From positions 1,054,001 through 1,118,000 of the forward strand of contig NZ_VTGX01000002.1 of the NCBI RefSeq assembly GCF_009729095.1: 64,000 bases of DNA. Reading direction: 5' to 3'. The notes beneath the pieces are model-generated. The model saw only the letters and a list, made by a program, of their open reading frames with translations. It had not been told where the DNA came from and searched no databases. The stretch is from Mycolicibacterium sp. CBMA 247. GTDB lineage: Bacteria; Actinomycetota; Actinomycetes; Mycobacteriales; Mycobacteriaceae. Shown here piece by piece: positions 17,327 through 27,739 of this stretch. The first letter of the stretch is position 1; each line of letters starts with the position of its first letter. The position numbers and the translations under genes were made by a program.

Positions 17327-18427
17327 ATGCCAAGGACTCCCCACCCGCCACGGCGGGCCACCCTGGCTTCGTTGGCGGCCGAACTGAAGGTTTCGCGCAC
17401 CACGATCTCCAACGCCTACAACCGTCCTGACCAGTTGTCGGCCGAGCTCCGCGACCGGATCTTCGATGCGGCCAAGCGGCTGGGCTACGCAGGACCGGAT
17501 CCGGTGGCGCGGTCGCTGCGGACCCGCAAGGCCGGCGCCGTGGGGCTGATCATCACCGAGCCGCTCAACTACTCGTTCAGTGATCCGGCCGCGCTGGATT
17601 TCGTTGCCGGGCTTGCTGAATCCTGCGAGGCGGTGGGGCAGGGGCTGCTGCTGGTGGCGATCGGCCCCAACCGCAGTTTCGAGGACGGTTCGGCGGCGGT
17701 GCTCGCGGCAGGCGTCGACGGATTCGTGGTGTATTCAGCCTCCGACGACGATCCGTATCTTCCGGTGGTCCGGCAGCGCCAGTTGCCGGTCGTGGTGGTG
17801 GATCAGCCTAAGGACGTGCCGGGGGTGTCGCGGGTCGGCATCGACGATCGCGAGGCGATGCGGCGACTGGCCGAGCATGTGCTGGAACTGGGTCATAGCG
17901 ACATCGGCCTGCTGACCATGCGGCTGGGCCGGGACTGGCCGCATGCCGGCACGAAACCCGCACTGGCGGATCCGGATCGGGTGCTGTCACCGCATTTTCA
18001 CGTGCAGCGTGAACGTATTCACGGCGTGTACGACGCGATGACGGCCGCCGGTCTGGCACCGGCCAGGCTGACGGTGGTGGAGAGCTACGACCATCTGCCG
18101 ACGTCCGGTGGTGCTGCCGCCGAGGTGGCGCTGGAGGCCAATCCCCGAATCACCGCGCTGATGTGTACCGCCGACGTGCTGGCCTTGTCGGCCATGGATT
18201 ATCTGCGCTCGCGCGGCATCTACGTGCCGGGGGAGATGACGGTGACCGGTTTCGACGGGGTGCCGGAGGCGTTGCGCCGCGGCCTGTCCACGGTCGTGCA
18301 GTCCAGCTTGGCGAAGGGCCGGCGGGCCGGTGAATTGCTGCACAACCCGCCAGGGTCGGGCCTACCGGTCATCGAGGTGCTCAACACCGAGGTGGTACGC
18401 GGCCGGACGTCGGGGCCGCCGGCCTAG
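17327..18427 (+). CDS. LacI-family transcriptional regulator (Rv3575c-like)
   Basis: 366 residues. The N-terminal helix-turn-helix (TLASLAAELKVSRTTISNAY) is followed by the hinge (RLGYAGPDPVARSLRT) and a periplasmic-binding-like sensor domain (GAVGLIITEPL ... TVTGFDGVPEAL). In M. tuberculosis a LacI regulator sits next to kstR in the same place. The ligand is unknown; a sugar is usual for the family, and the adjacent otsB is a possible but unproven link. Its stop overlaps that of convergent otsB. Confidence 0.85.
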   Translation: MPRTPHPPRRATLASLAAELKVSRTTISNAYNRPDQLSAELRDRIFDAAKRLGYAGPDPVARSLRTRKAGAVGLIITEPLNYSFSDPAALDFVAGLAESCEAVGQGLLLVAIGPNRSFEDGSAAVLAAGVDGFVVYSASDDDPYLPVVRQRQLPVVVVDQPKDVPGVSRVGIDDREAMRRLAEHVLELGHSDIGLLTMRLGRDWPHAGTKPALADPDRVLSPHFHVQRERIHGVYDAMTAAGLAPARLTVVESYDHLPTSGGAAAEVALEANPRITALMCTADVLALSAMDYLRSRGIYVPGEMTVTGFDGVPEALRRGLSTVVQSSLAKGRRAGELLHNPPGSGLPVIEVLNTEVVRGRTSGPPA

Positions 18428-19185
18428 TTCGCCCCGCGCGCCTCGAGTAGGTATTTCAGTGCTGCCGCAACATCTTCGGGCTCGTCGACCCGGTATCCGG
18501 CCAGGGTCTGGCCCGGCCCGACCTTGACGCCCACGTCGCCGTCGCGCAGCCGGCGGAATGCCTTTTCGTCGGTGACGTCGTCGCCGAAGTAGATCACCGC
18601 GGACGCCTGGTGCTCGTCCCGCAGGATGTCGATGGCCTCGCCCTTGTCGGTGGTGATCACCGCGAACTCGAGCACGGCCTTGCCCTCGGTCAGTTGCGCC
18701 TCCCAGTCCCGCGCGGATTCCTGTGCCTGTGCCAGAGCGGCTTCGGCGTCGGCAGGTTCGGCGTTGCGCACGTGAAGGGCCACGCTCGCCGGTTTGAGTT
18801 CGACGGTCACCCCGGGCCGGGCAGCGGCGATCGCGCTGAGTTCGGTGGCGATCTCCTCGAGCAGGGCGCGATCGATGGGGTGGGCGAATCCGGAGTCGAA
18901 TTCGGCGCCGTGGCTGCCCACCAGGTGCACGGTCGCGGGCATCCCCGACATGATGCGCAAGACGTCCAAGGCCCGTCCCGAGATCAGGGCGGCCGCGGTG
19001 CCGGGACATTCGGATAGTGCGACAAGCGCCTCAGCGGCATCGCGCAGCGGGCGCGCGTCGGCCGGGTTGTTGACGATGGGGGCCAGTGTGCCGTCGAAAT
19101 CGGAGGTGATCAGCAGGCTCGGTACCTGTGCGGCCCGGGTCAGTGCGTTCTTGAGTTCGGCTGGTAGATCTCGGAGATCACTCAC
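18424..19185 (-). CDS. otsB: trehalose-6-phosphate phosphatase
   Basis: 253 residues, HAD fold. The nucleophile motif is SDFDGTLAPI, with ALISGRALDVL (motif 2), VGSHGAEF, GVTVELKPASVALHVRNAE, DKGEAIDILRDE and YFGDDVTDEKAFR (motif 4), the OtsB pattern. It dephosphorylates trehalose-6-phosphate in the OtsAB route; no otsA is visible in the window. GTG 19185 is the start. Confidence 0.88.
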   Translation of the reverse strand: MSDLRDLPAELKNALTRAAQVPSLLITSDFDGTLAPIVNNPADARPLRDAAEALVALSECPGTAAALISGRALDVLRIMSGMPATVHLVGSHGAEFDSGFAHPIDRALLEEIATELSAIAAARPGVTVELKPASVALHVRNAEPADAEAALAQAQESARDWEAQLTEGKAVLEFAVITTDKGEAIDILRDEHQASAVIYFGDDVTDEKAFRRLRDGDVGVKVGPGQTLAGYRVDEPEDVAAALKYLLEARGAN

Positions 19186-19188
19186 CCG

Positions 19189-19866
19189 CTAGATCTTAGG
19201 TTTGTCCTCTGCGCCGATCAGCAGTCGCACGGCCAGATCCAGTCGCTTGCTGACGTCGGTGGCCGAGGCCCGCCGGGTCAGCCAGGCCAACAGGTTGGAC
19301 AGCCACACGTCCGAGATGACCCGGGCGATGTGGTACTGATCCTCGGTCGGCTCGCCGTCGCTCATCGCCCGGGCGAACATCGAGTCCATCAGCTTGCCGA
19401 CGTGGTCGACCTCGCCGGCAGCGGATGCGTCGGCGAAGACGAAGGCCCGGGTCATGGCCTCGGTGAGCAGCGGGTTGCGCTGCATGGCCCGGTTCAGCTT
19501 GCCGACCATGAAGCTCAGCCGCTGGTAGGGGGTACCCCCTACCAGCACGGCCCGGTCGGTCTTGGCGTCGATGCGCTCGAACTCCCGGCCCAGGGCGGAC
19601 ACCAACAGATGGACTTTGGAGGGGAAGTAGCGGTAGAGCGTGCCGACCGCGACATCGGCCCGTTCGGCCACGGCACGCATCTGGACGGCCTCGTAGCCGC
19701 CCTTGGATGCGATGGCCAGGGTGGCGTCAAGGATGCGCTTGCGGCGCTCCCGCTGTGCTTCGGAGCCGAGTTCGGATTCGGTGAGGACTGCCACGTTCAG
19801 AACCTCACGTGGTCGCGAGTCCGACCCGGACGAGTCAGTGCCTGCTGGCTGTGATGCGCCGGACAT
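19189..19866 (-). CDS. kstR: TetR-family repressor of cholesterol catabolism, KstR
   Basis: 225 residues from ATG 19866, or 201 from GTG 19794, which matches the length of M. tuberculosis KstR (about 200). The body is close to that protein: SELGSEAQRERRKRILDATL, then the HTH VQMRAVAERADVAVGTLYRY, and near-identical blocks KLNRAMQRNPLLTEAMTRA and LSNLLAWLTRRASATDVSKR. KstR is released from DNA by 3-oxocholest-4-en-26-oyl-CoA type ligands. A perfect KstR box lies in the divergent region to fadE34, consistent with autoregulation. Confidence 0.95.
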   Translation of the reverse strand: MSGASQPAGTDSSGSDSRPREVLNVAVLTESELGSEAQRERRKRILDATLAIASKGGYEAVQMRAVAERADVAVGTLYRYFPSKVHLLVSALGREFERIDAKTDRAVLVGGTPYQRLSFMVGKLNRAMQRNPLLTEAMTRAFVFADASAAGEVDHVGKLMDSMFARAMSDGEPTEDQYHIARVISDVWLSNLLAWLTRRASATDVSKRLDLAVRLLIGAEDKPKI

Positions 19867-20009
19867 GCGGTCTGTGGCTCCTTCTCGTCGCGTACATCGT
19901 GGAATACGATACGCACGCCGATCTCCTTCTGCGCACCTCCGCGCCGGTAAACACACGGACGTGTCCTGCTGTGATGCGGGTCGACTTGACGGTCGAACGC
20001 TGTCACCAT

Positions 20010-20023
20010 TAGAACACGTTCTA
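20010..20023. promoter_or_regulatory. KstR box between kstR and fadE34
   Basis: TAGAACACGTTCTA is an exact fit to TnnAACnnGTTnnA and a perfect palindrome. It lies 44 bases upstream of fadE34 and 143 bases upstream of the longer kstR start, so it can control both directions. Confidence 0.92.
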
Positions 20024-20067
20024 GTGGGAAGCACGGACTTCTCGCGTTAGGGGCTAGGAGGTCCACC

Positions 20068-22197
20068 ATGTCCGGCGCATCTGCCACCATCACCGACGAG
20101 CAGTTTGCCGCCCGTGACCTGGTGCGGAGCTGGGCGGCGGCGGCCGCCACGGCTACCGCCGTTCGCGAGGGGGAACAGGATCCCGACGCTTGGCGCAGGC
20201 CGTTTCACGGTCTCGCCGAACTAGGCATCTTCAGCGTTGCGGTTCCCGAGGAGCAGGGTGGCGCCGGCGGCACGGTCGAGGACCTGTGCGCCATGGTCGA
20301 CGAGGCCGCGGCCGCGCTGGTTCCCGGGCCGGTGGCCACCACGGCTCTGGCGACCCTGATCGTCACCGATGACGCCGTGCTGGAGGCCCTGGTCTCGGGT
20401 GAGCGCACCGCCGGTGCCGCGCTGAGTGCCGATCTGCGTCTCGACGGAGACCTGGTGTCGGGCACCGCCGAATACGTGCTCGGCGCCGACGCTGCCGGGG
20501 TGCTGTTGTTGCCGGCCGGGGATCGGGTGGTTCTGGTCGACGCGAGCGCCGCGGGTGTGACCGTCGAACTGCTGACCGCGACCGACTTCTCGGTGCCGCT
20601 GGCGCGGGTCGTGCTCGATTCGGCGCCCGCGCAGGTGCTTGCGGTGTCGCGGCAGCGGTTCGCGGACGTCACCGCGGCTGTGCTGGCTGCCGAGGCCGCC
20701 GGGCTCGCGCGCTGGGCCCTGCAGACCGCCACCGAGTACGCCAAGGTACGCGAGCAGTTCGGTAAGCCGATCGGTAGCTTCCAGGCCGTCAAGCACATGT
20801 GCGCCGAGATGTTGCTGCGCTCCGAGCAGGTGTCGGTGTCGGCGGCCGATGCGGCGCGCGCGGTATCGGAATCTGATGATGCCCAGCTGTCGATCGCCGC
20901 GGCGGTGGCGGCGGCCGCCGGTGTGGATGCGGCCACGGCCAACACCAAGGACTGCATCCAGGTGCTCGGCGGGATCGGCATCACCTGGGAGCACGAAGCA
21001 CATCTGTATCTGCGTCGCGCATACGGGATTTCGCATGCGCTCGGCGGCCGGCGCCCGTGGCTGCGCCGGGTCGCCGGGCTGACCCAGCAGGGCGTGCGTC
21101 GCGAGTTGCGTATCGACCTCGAGTCGGTGGCCGGCCTGCGCCCGGAGATCAGCGCCGCGGTGGCCGAGGTGGCGGCCCAGCCGGTGGAGAAGCGTCAGGT
21201 GGCCATGGCCGAGTCGGGGCTGTTGGCCCCGCACTGGCCGCGGCCCTACGGCCGCAACGCTTCTCCTGCCGAGCAGTTGCTGATCGATCAGGAGTTCGCG
21301 GCGGCCGGGGTGGAGCGGCCGGATCTGGTGATCGGGTGGTGGGCGGTGCCGACCGTCCTCGAGCACGGCAGCGCCGCACAGATCCACCAGTTCGTGCCCG
21401 CCACGCTGCGCGGTGAGCTGATCTGGTGCCAGCTGTTCTCCGAGCCGGGTGCCGGCTCCGACCTTGCCGCGCTTCGCATGAAAGCCGTTCGCGCCGAAGG
21501 CCCTAACGGCGAGCCGGGGTGGAAGTTGACCGGTCAGAAGGTGTGGACCTCGGCGGCGCAGAAGGCGCACTGGGGCGTGTGCCTGGCGCGCACCGACGCC
21601 GACGCTCCCAAGCACAAGGGCATCACGTATTTCCTGATCGACATGAAGACGCCCGGCATCGTGATCCGCCCGCTGCGCGAGATCACCGGTGACGAGCTGT
21701 TCAACGAGGTGTTCTTCGACGACGTGTTCGTGCCCGACGAGATGGTGGTGGGCACGGTCAACGACGGCTGGCGTCTGGCCCGTACCACGCTGGCCAACGA
21801 GCGCGTGGCGATGGCCGGCGGGACCGCGCTCGGCAATCCGATGGAGGAGCTCCTGCGCGCGGTCGGTGAGAAGCCGGAGGTGGACGCGGCCGATCTGGAC
21901 CGGCTGGGCGGGTTGATCCTGACTGCCCAGGTGGGTTCACTGCTGGATCAGCGGATCGCTCAGCTGGCGGTCAGCGGACACGACACCGGCGCGCAGGCCA
22001 GCGCCCGCAAGCTGATCGGTGTGCGCTACCGCCAGACGCTGGCGGAGTTCCGGCTGGAACTGTCCGACGGCGGGGGTGTGGTGCGCAACCGGGAGGTGCA
22101 CGACTTCCTCAACACGCGCTGCCTGACCATCGCGGGCGGCACCGAGCAGATCCTGCTGACCCTGGCGGGAGAACGGTTGCTCGGCCTGCCGCGCTAG
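20068..22197 (+). CDS. fadE34: double-length acyl-CoA dehydrogenase FadE34 (ChsE3), sterol side-chain oxidation
   Basis: 709 residues: two fused acyl-CoA dehydrogenase modules, the first about 1-350 (VREQFGKPIGSFQAVKHMCA; GGIGITWEHEAHLY), the second about 360-709 (WCQLFSEPGAGSDLAALRMK; KVWTSAAQKAHWG; TIAGGTEQILLTLAGERLLG). Length and context match FadE34, which oxidises sterol side-chain CoA thioesters such as 3-oxochol-4-en-24-oyl-CoA. A strong AGGAGG precedes ATG. It is under the KstR box at 20.01 kb. The 3' end is followed by a long palindrome shared with the convergent gene. Confidence 0.93.
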   Translation: MSGASATITDEQFAARDLVRSWAAAAATATAVREGEQDPDAWRRPFHGLAELGIFSVAVPEEQGGAGGTVEDLCAMVDEAAAALVPGPVATTALATLIVTDDAVLEALVSGERTAGAALSADLRLDGDLVSGTAEYVLGADAAGVLLLPAGDRVVLVDASAAGVTVELLTATDFSVPLARVVLDSAPAQVLAVSRQRFADVTAAVLAAEAAGLARWALQTATEYAKVREQFGKPIGSFQAVKHMCAEMLLRSEQVSVSAADAARAVSESDDAQLSIAAAVAAAAGVDAATANTKDCIQVLGGIGITWEHEAHLYLRRAYGISHALGGRRPWLRRVAGLTQQGVRRELRIDLESVAGLRPEISAAVAEVAAQPVEKRQVAMAESGLLAPHWPRPYGRNASPAEQLLIDQEFAAAGVERPDLVIGWWAVPTVLEHGSAAQIHQFVPATLRGELIWCQLFSEPGAGSDLAALRMKAVRAEGPNGEPGWKLTGQKVWTSAAQKAHWGVCLARTDADAPKHKGITYFLIDMKTPGIVIRPLREITGDELFNEVFFDDVFVPDEMVVGTVNDGWRLARTTLANERVAMAGGTALGNPMEELLRAVGEKPEVDAADLDRLGGLILTAQVGSLLDQRIAQLAVSGHDTGAQASARKLIGVRYRQTLAEFRLELSDGGGVVRNREVHDFLNTRCLTIAGGTEQILLTLAGERLLGLPR

Positions 22198-22209
22198 GAG
22201 TTTCTCCGC

Positions 22210-22267
22210 CGAGCAGACGCAAAACTGCCCCGAAACTAGGGTTTCGGGGCAGTTTTGCGTCTGCTCG
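22210..22267. terminator. perfect 27-bp palindrome, likely bidirectional terminator
   Basis: Arms 22210-22236 and 22241-22267 are perfect inverse complements around a 4-base loop (TAGG). The inner core CCCCGAAAC/GTTTCGGGG is flanked by A-rich/T-rich stretches. It sits exactly between the convergent ends of fadE34 and the exported protein. A related palindrome with the same core and order occurs at 58.05-58.10 kb. Confidence 0.75.
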
Positions 22268-22273
22268 CGCCGT

Positions 22274-22849
22274 TTAGAACGTGGTCTGCGCGCAGGCGGT
22301 CGGCGTGGTCAGGTTGACCCCGCCGAAGACCACCTGGATCACCGAACATGCGATGAACTGGTCCTTGGTGTTCGGCTGGCCGGTGCGCCATTCGGTGGGC
22401 GTCGATACACCTTCGATGGCGAAGCGTTCGATCGGCCCGCCGCCGAAGTAGGTCGCCGAAATCTCGACACTGTTGGTCGCCCGGTACAACTTCGACAGCA
22501 CGTTGTCGTGGTTGGAGCCCTTGATCTCCCGGGGCATCCCAGCCGGCGCGCTGTAGGAGGCTTCCTGCCAGGTGTCGCGGTTCGAGCTGCGCAGGGTGAC
22601 CGTCTGACGTGCCCACGCGTCACCGGGGAACCCGATGGGGCCGTCGGGCGTCAGCAGGTTGGCCGACGTGTTGAACGTGCACTGTGTGCCCGCGCAGTTC
22701 GCGTTGACGTGCATCTCGATCGTGCCCTGTGGGCTCGGGACCGAGGTGACCGCCGAGTTCTCGGCCGCGGCGGCCGACGCGGGGAACGCCAGTGCAGCCG
22801 CGGTCAGCACCGCTGCCGCGCTCGCTGCGGAGAGCCTGTTGATCGTCAT
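22274..22849 (-). CDS. conserved exported protein (Rv3572-like)
   Basis: 191 residues from ATG 22849. Signal peptide MTINRLSAASAAAVLTAAAL with cleavage after ASAAAA. The mature part has paired cysteines (NANCAGTQCTF; FIACSVIQ...TACAQTTF) suggesting disulfides, but no domain I recognise. In M. tuberculosis a similar exported protein lies between kshB and fadE34. The longer upstream frame overlaps the kshB end and has no better start. Function unknown. Confidence 0.75.
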   Translation of the reverse strand: MTINRLSAASAAAVLTAAALAFPASAAAAENSAVTSVPSPQGTIEMHVNANCAGTQCTFNTSANLLTPDGPIGFPGDAWARQTVTLRSSNRDTWQEASYSAPAGMPREIKGSNHDNVLSKLYRATNSVEISATYFGGGPIERFAIEGVSTPTEWRTGQPNTKDQFIACSVIQVVFGGVNLTTPTACAQTTF

Positions 22850-22871
22850 CGTCAAGAAAGGTATCCGCTCG

Positions 22872-23930
22872 TTACTCGTCGTATGTGACTTCGACTGAAT
22901 CCGACACCGGCGTGGCCTGGCAACCAAGGATCAAGCCCTCGTCGAGATCGGAGGGTTCGAGCACGTCGTTGATCTCCATCTCGACATCCCCCGACTTCTT
23001 GAGCACCGCGCATGCGCCGCAATGACCTTCGCGGCAGGAGAACGGGGCATCCAGGCCCTTGTCCAGCAGGACGTCGAGCAGCTTGGCCGAACGCGGCCAG
23101 CGGATCTCGTGGGTGGTGCCGTCCAGGGTGACGATCGCCGTGGCCGGCCCCTGGTCGCTGTCATCTTCCTCGATGACCACGGCGGCGAACGGGTCGGACT
23201 CCAGCGACTTGAACACCTCGATGTGGATGCGCTCGTCGGCGGCACCGGCTTGCTTGAGTGCCTGCTCGGCTGCCGCCATGAACGGTCCGGGCCCGCAGAT
23301 GAACGCCTCGCGTGCGGCGTAGGGCGAGACCAGTCCGGCCAGCGCGGCGGGGCTGGGCAGGCCCTGCACCGTCTCCAGCCAGTGCACGACGGTGAACCGG
23401 TCGGGGTACTTGGCGGCCAGCTCGCGCAGTGTCGCGCCGAAGATGACCGAGTTCTCGTCGCGGTTGGCGTAGACGAGGACGACATTGCCGGTGCCCTGGG
23501 CGAGGGCGGACTTGCAGATCGCCATCATCGGGGTGATGCCGCTGCCCGCGGCCAGCAGCAGGAAGTCGCTATCGAGGTTGCGCGGCACGAACGTGCCGGA
23601 CGGGGCCAGCACGTGCATCTTCATCCCGGCATGTGCGTTGTCGCACAACCAGTTCGACGCGTAGCCGTCGGCGGTCCGCTTGACCGTTACGGTCAGCTGG
23701 TCGTCGGTCGCCGGCGAGCTGGACAACGAATAGCAGCGGGCCACCGAACCGGTGCGATCGCTGGGTACCCGCAGGGTCAGGAACTGGCCCGGGGCGTAGC
23801 GCAGGCGCTCGGCGGGGATGTCGGAACCTTCAGGAACGCTGAACACCAGGGACCGCGCGTCGGCGGTCTCCTCGATGACCGCAGTCACCTGCAGTTCGAG
23901 CACATGGCTGCCCAGTGGCTCATCGGTCAC
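22872..23930 (-). CDS. kshB: 3-ketosteroid 9-alpha-hydroxylase reductase component KshB
   Basis: 352 residues in ferredoxin-reductase order: FAD domain (CYSLSSSP), NAD domain (AAGSGITPMMAI; FICGPGPFM), and a C-terminal plant-type [2Fe-2S] domain with CREGHCGAC...GCQA. KshB passes electrons from NADH to the Rieske oxygenase KshA, which opens steroid ring B together with KstD. Starts at GTG 23930. It is divergent from hsaA with two KstR boxes between. kshA and kstD are not in the window. Confidence 0.94.
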   Translation of the reverse strand: MTDEPLGSHVLELQVTAVIEETADARSLVFSVPEGSDIPAERLRYAPGQFLTLRVPSDRTGSVARCYSLSSSPATDDQLTVTVKRTADGYASNWLCDNAHAGMKMHVLAPSGTFVPRNLDSDFLLLAAGSGITPMMAICKSALAQGTGNVVLVYANRDENSVIFGATLRELAAKYPDRFTVVHWLETVQGLPSPAALAGLVSPYAAREAFICGPGPFMAAAEQALKQAGAADERIHIEVFKSLESDPFAAVVIEEDDSDQGPATAIVTLDGTTHEIRWPRSAKLLDVLLDKGLDAPFSCREGHCGACAVLKKSGDVEMEINDVLEPSDLDEGLILGCQATPVSDSVEVTYDE

Positions 23931-23956
23931 GGCTGGACCCTCTCTTCACTCATAAC

Positions 23957-23970
23957 TAGAACATGTTACA
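23957..23970. promoter_or_regulatory. KstR box in front of kshB
   Basis: TAGAACATGTTACA fits TnnAACnnGTTnnA exactly. It lies 26 bases upstream of the kshB start (minus strand), so it most likely controls kshB. Confidence 0.88.
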
Positions 23971-24024
23971 AAAACATAGTTGCCCAGGTCCAGCCCCTGT
24001 AATAAGTCGCTACTCGACACAAAT

Positions 24025-24038
24025 CGTAACGTGTTCTA
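24025..24038. promoter_or_regulatory. KstR box in front of hsaACDB
   Basis: CGTAACGTGTTCTA matches the KstR consensus except for C in place of the first T. It is 68 bases upstream of hsaA, well placed for the plus-strand promoter of the hsa operon. Confidence 0.8.
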
Positions 24039-24106
24039 ATCTCTGTCTAGGCGGTCAGCTCTTCGTATAGGCGCTCATCGCAGTCCGATTCTTGGGAGGC
24101 ATTTCC

Positions 24107-25297
24107 GTGACATCCATTGAACAGCGTGACGTGCAGGCGGTTCTGGCCGGCATCGACGAACTGCTGCCGGCACTGCGTGAGCGTGCGCAGGAGACCGAGG
24201 ATCTGCGCAAGCTGCCCGACGCGAACGTCAAGGCGCTCGAAGACGTCGGCTTCTTCAAGCTGCTGCAGCCTGAGCAGTGGGGTGGCCTGCAGTGCGACCC
24301 GACGGTCTTCTACGAGGCGGTCCGGCGGCTGGCCAGCGCCTGCGGTTCCACCGGCTGGGTGGCCGGCATCATCGGCGTGCACAACTGGCACCTGGCGCTG
24401 TTCGATCAGCAGGCGCAGGAAGACGTCTGGGGTGAGGACACCTCGGTGCGGATTTCCTCCTCCTACGCCCCGATGGGTGCCGGTGTCGTGACGGAGACCG
24501 GAGACGGCTACATCGTCAACGGCGCCTGGAACTGGTCCTCCGGTTGCGACCACGCCACCTGGGCCTTCCTGGGCGGCCCGGTCATCAAGGACGGCCGGCC
24601 GGTCGACTTCGGCAGCTTCCTGATCCCGCGCACCGATTACCAGATCGACGATGTGTGGAACGTCGTGGGCCTGCGTGGCACCGGCAGTAACACCGTCGTG
24701 GTCAAGGACGTATTCGTGCCCAAGCACCGCTTCCTGTCCTACAAGGCGATGAACGACGGCACTGCCGGCGGCTACCAGACCAACACCGCCCCGGTGTACA
24801 AGATGCCGTGGGGCACAATCCATCCCACCACCATCTCGGCCCCCATCGTCGGTATGGCCTACGGCGCCTACGACGCCCACGTCGAGCACCAGGGCAAGCG
24901 TGTCCGCGCGGCGTTCGCCGGTGAGAAGGCCAAGGACGATCCGTTCGCCAAGGTCCGGATCGCCGAGGCGGCCAGCGACATCGACGCCGCCTGGCGCCAG
25001 CTGTCCGGCAACGTCGCCGACGAGTACGCATTGCTGGCGGCGGGCCAGGAGATCCCGTTCGAGCTGCGGGCCCGCGCCCGTCGTGATCAGGTGCGCGCCA
25101 CCGGCCGCGCCATCGCCTCGATCGACCGGCTCTTCGAAGCCTCGGGTGCCACCGCGCTGTCGAATGACGCACCGGTGCAGCGGTTCTGGCGTGACGCGCA
25201 CGCCGGCCGGGTGCACGCCGCCAATGATCCCGAGCGCGCCTACCTGATCTTCGGCAACAACGAGTTCGGCCTGCCCCCGGCCGACACGATGGTCTGA
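24107..25297 (+). CDS. hsaA: 3-HSA hydroxylase oxygenase component HsaA
   Basis: 396 residues, group D flavin-dependent monooxygenase with acyl-CoA dehydrogenase fold. GTG 24107 has GGGAGGC upstream and yields an N terminus aligned with known HsaA (TSIEQRDVQAVLAGIDELLP). Conserved blocks include GFFKLLQPEQWGGLQCDP, CGSTGWVAGIIGVHNWHLAL and VGMAYGAYDAHVEHQGKRVR. It hydroxylates 3-HSA to the catechol 3,4-DHSA using reduced flavin from HsaB. First gene of hsaACDB. Confidence 0.96.
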   Translation: MTSIEQRDVQAVLAGIDELLPALRERAQETEDLRKLPDANVKALEDVGFFKLLQPEQWGGLQCDPTVFYEAVRRLASACGSTGWVAGIIGVHNWHLALFDQQAQEDVWGEDTSVRISSSYAPMGAGVVTETGDGYIVNGAWNWSSGCDHATWAFLGGPVIKDGRPVDFGSFLIPRTDYQIDDVWNVVGLRGTGSNTVVVKDVFVPKHRFLSYKAMNDGTAGGYQTNTAPVYKMPWGTIHPTTISAPIVGMAYGAYDAHVEHQGKRVRAAFAGEKAKDDPFAKVRIAEAASDIDAAWRQLSGNVADEYALLAAGQEIPFELRARARRDQVRATGRAIASIDRLFEASGATALSNDAPVQRFWRDAHAGRVHAANDPERAYLIFGNNEFGLPPADTMV

Positions 25298-27070
<1,773 letters not shown>

Positions 27071-27083
27071 CTGTGATTTTCAC

Positions 27084-27653
27084 ATGACGGAAGCCGAACC
27101 GATCGACCCGCGCACGTTCCGAAATGTGCTCGGCCAGTTCTGTACTGGCGTCACGGTGATCACCACCGTTCACGAGGATGTGCCGATCGGCTTTGCCTGC
27201 CAGTCGTTCGCGGCGTTGTCGCTCGACCCGCCGTTGGTGTTGTTCTGTCCCACCAAGCAGTCGCGGGCCTGGCAGGCGATCGAGGCCAGTGGGAAGTTCT
27301 GCGTGAACATGCTGCACGAGAAGCAGCAGCATGTGTCGGCGCAGTTCGGCTCCAAGGCGCCGGACAAATTCGCCGGGATCGGCTGGACGCCGTCGGAACT
27401 CGGTTCCCCGGTGATCGACGGGAGCCTCGCGCACATCGATTGCAATGTGCAATCCGTGCATGACGGCGGCGACCACTTCGTGGTGTTCGGCTCGGTGCAC
27501 TCGTTGTCCGAGGTCCCCAAGCTCAAGCCCCGGCCGCTGCTGTTCTACCGCGGCGAGTACACCGGGATCGAGCCGGACAAGAACACCCCGGCGCAGTGGC
27601 GTGACGATCTGGAGGCTTTCCTCACGACCACCACATCCGATACCTGGCTCTGA
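27084..27653 (+). CDS. hsaB: flavin reductase component HsaB of 3-HSA hydroxylase
   Basis: 189 residues, flavin reductase (split-barrel FMN-binding) family: FRNVLGQFCTGVTVITT, GFACQSFAALSLDPPLVLFC, FCVNMLHEKQQHVS. It supplies reduced flavin to HsaA. Last gene of hsaACDB. In M. tuberculosis nat follows directly; here the next gene is an SDR under a different operator. Confidence 0.95.
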   Translation: MTEAEPIDPRTFRNVLGQFCTGVTVITTVHEDVPIGFACQSFAALSLDPPLVLFCPTKQSRAWQAIEASGKFCVNMLHEKQQHVSAQFGSKAPDKFAGIGWTPSELGSPVIDGSLAHIDCNVQSVHDGGDHFVVFGSVHSLSEVPKLKPRPLLFYRGEYTGIEPDKNTPAQWRDDLEAFLTTTTSDTWL

Positions 27654-27700
27654 TCGATCGATCAAATATCTCTTGACAGGTGTGACTCTGCGGTGCCAAT

Positions 27701-27720
27701 GTTTGATCAATCGATCAAAC
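27701..27720. promoter_or_regulatory. TetR-type operator before the SDR gene
   Basis: GTTTGATCAATCGATCAAAC: perfect 8-bp arms around AATC, 19 bases before the SDR start. A TTGACA (-35-like) lies at 27673-27678. A half-related palindrome TGATCGATCGATCA overlaps the hsaB stop at 27651-27664. The same motif recurs at 29270-29287 near the start of the TetR gene, its most likely binder. Confidence 0.8.
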
Positions 27721-27739
27721 AGTTGGTGAGAGGACACAC

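Noticed and set aside
24067..24090. Minus-strand ORF MSAYTKS in the kshB-hsaA promoter, similar to the MSACAKR ORFs
   Set aside because: Only part of the nucleotide motif is shared, it does not overlap any gene stop or start, and it faces away from hsaA. Probably chance similarity.
27654..27739. nat (arylamine N-acetyltransferase) expected after hsaB
   Set aside because: Only 86 bases separate hsaB from the SDR gene and neither strand holds NAT motifs, so the gene is not here.
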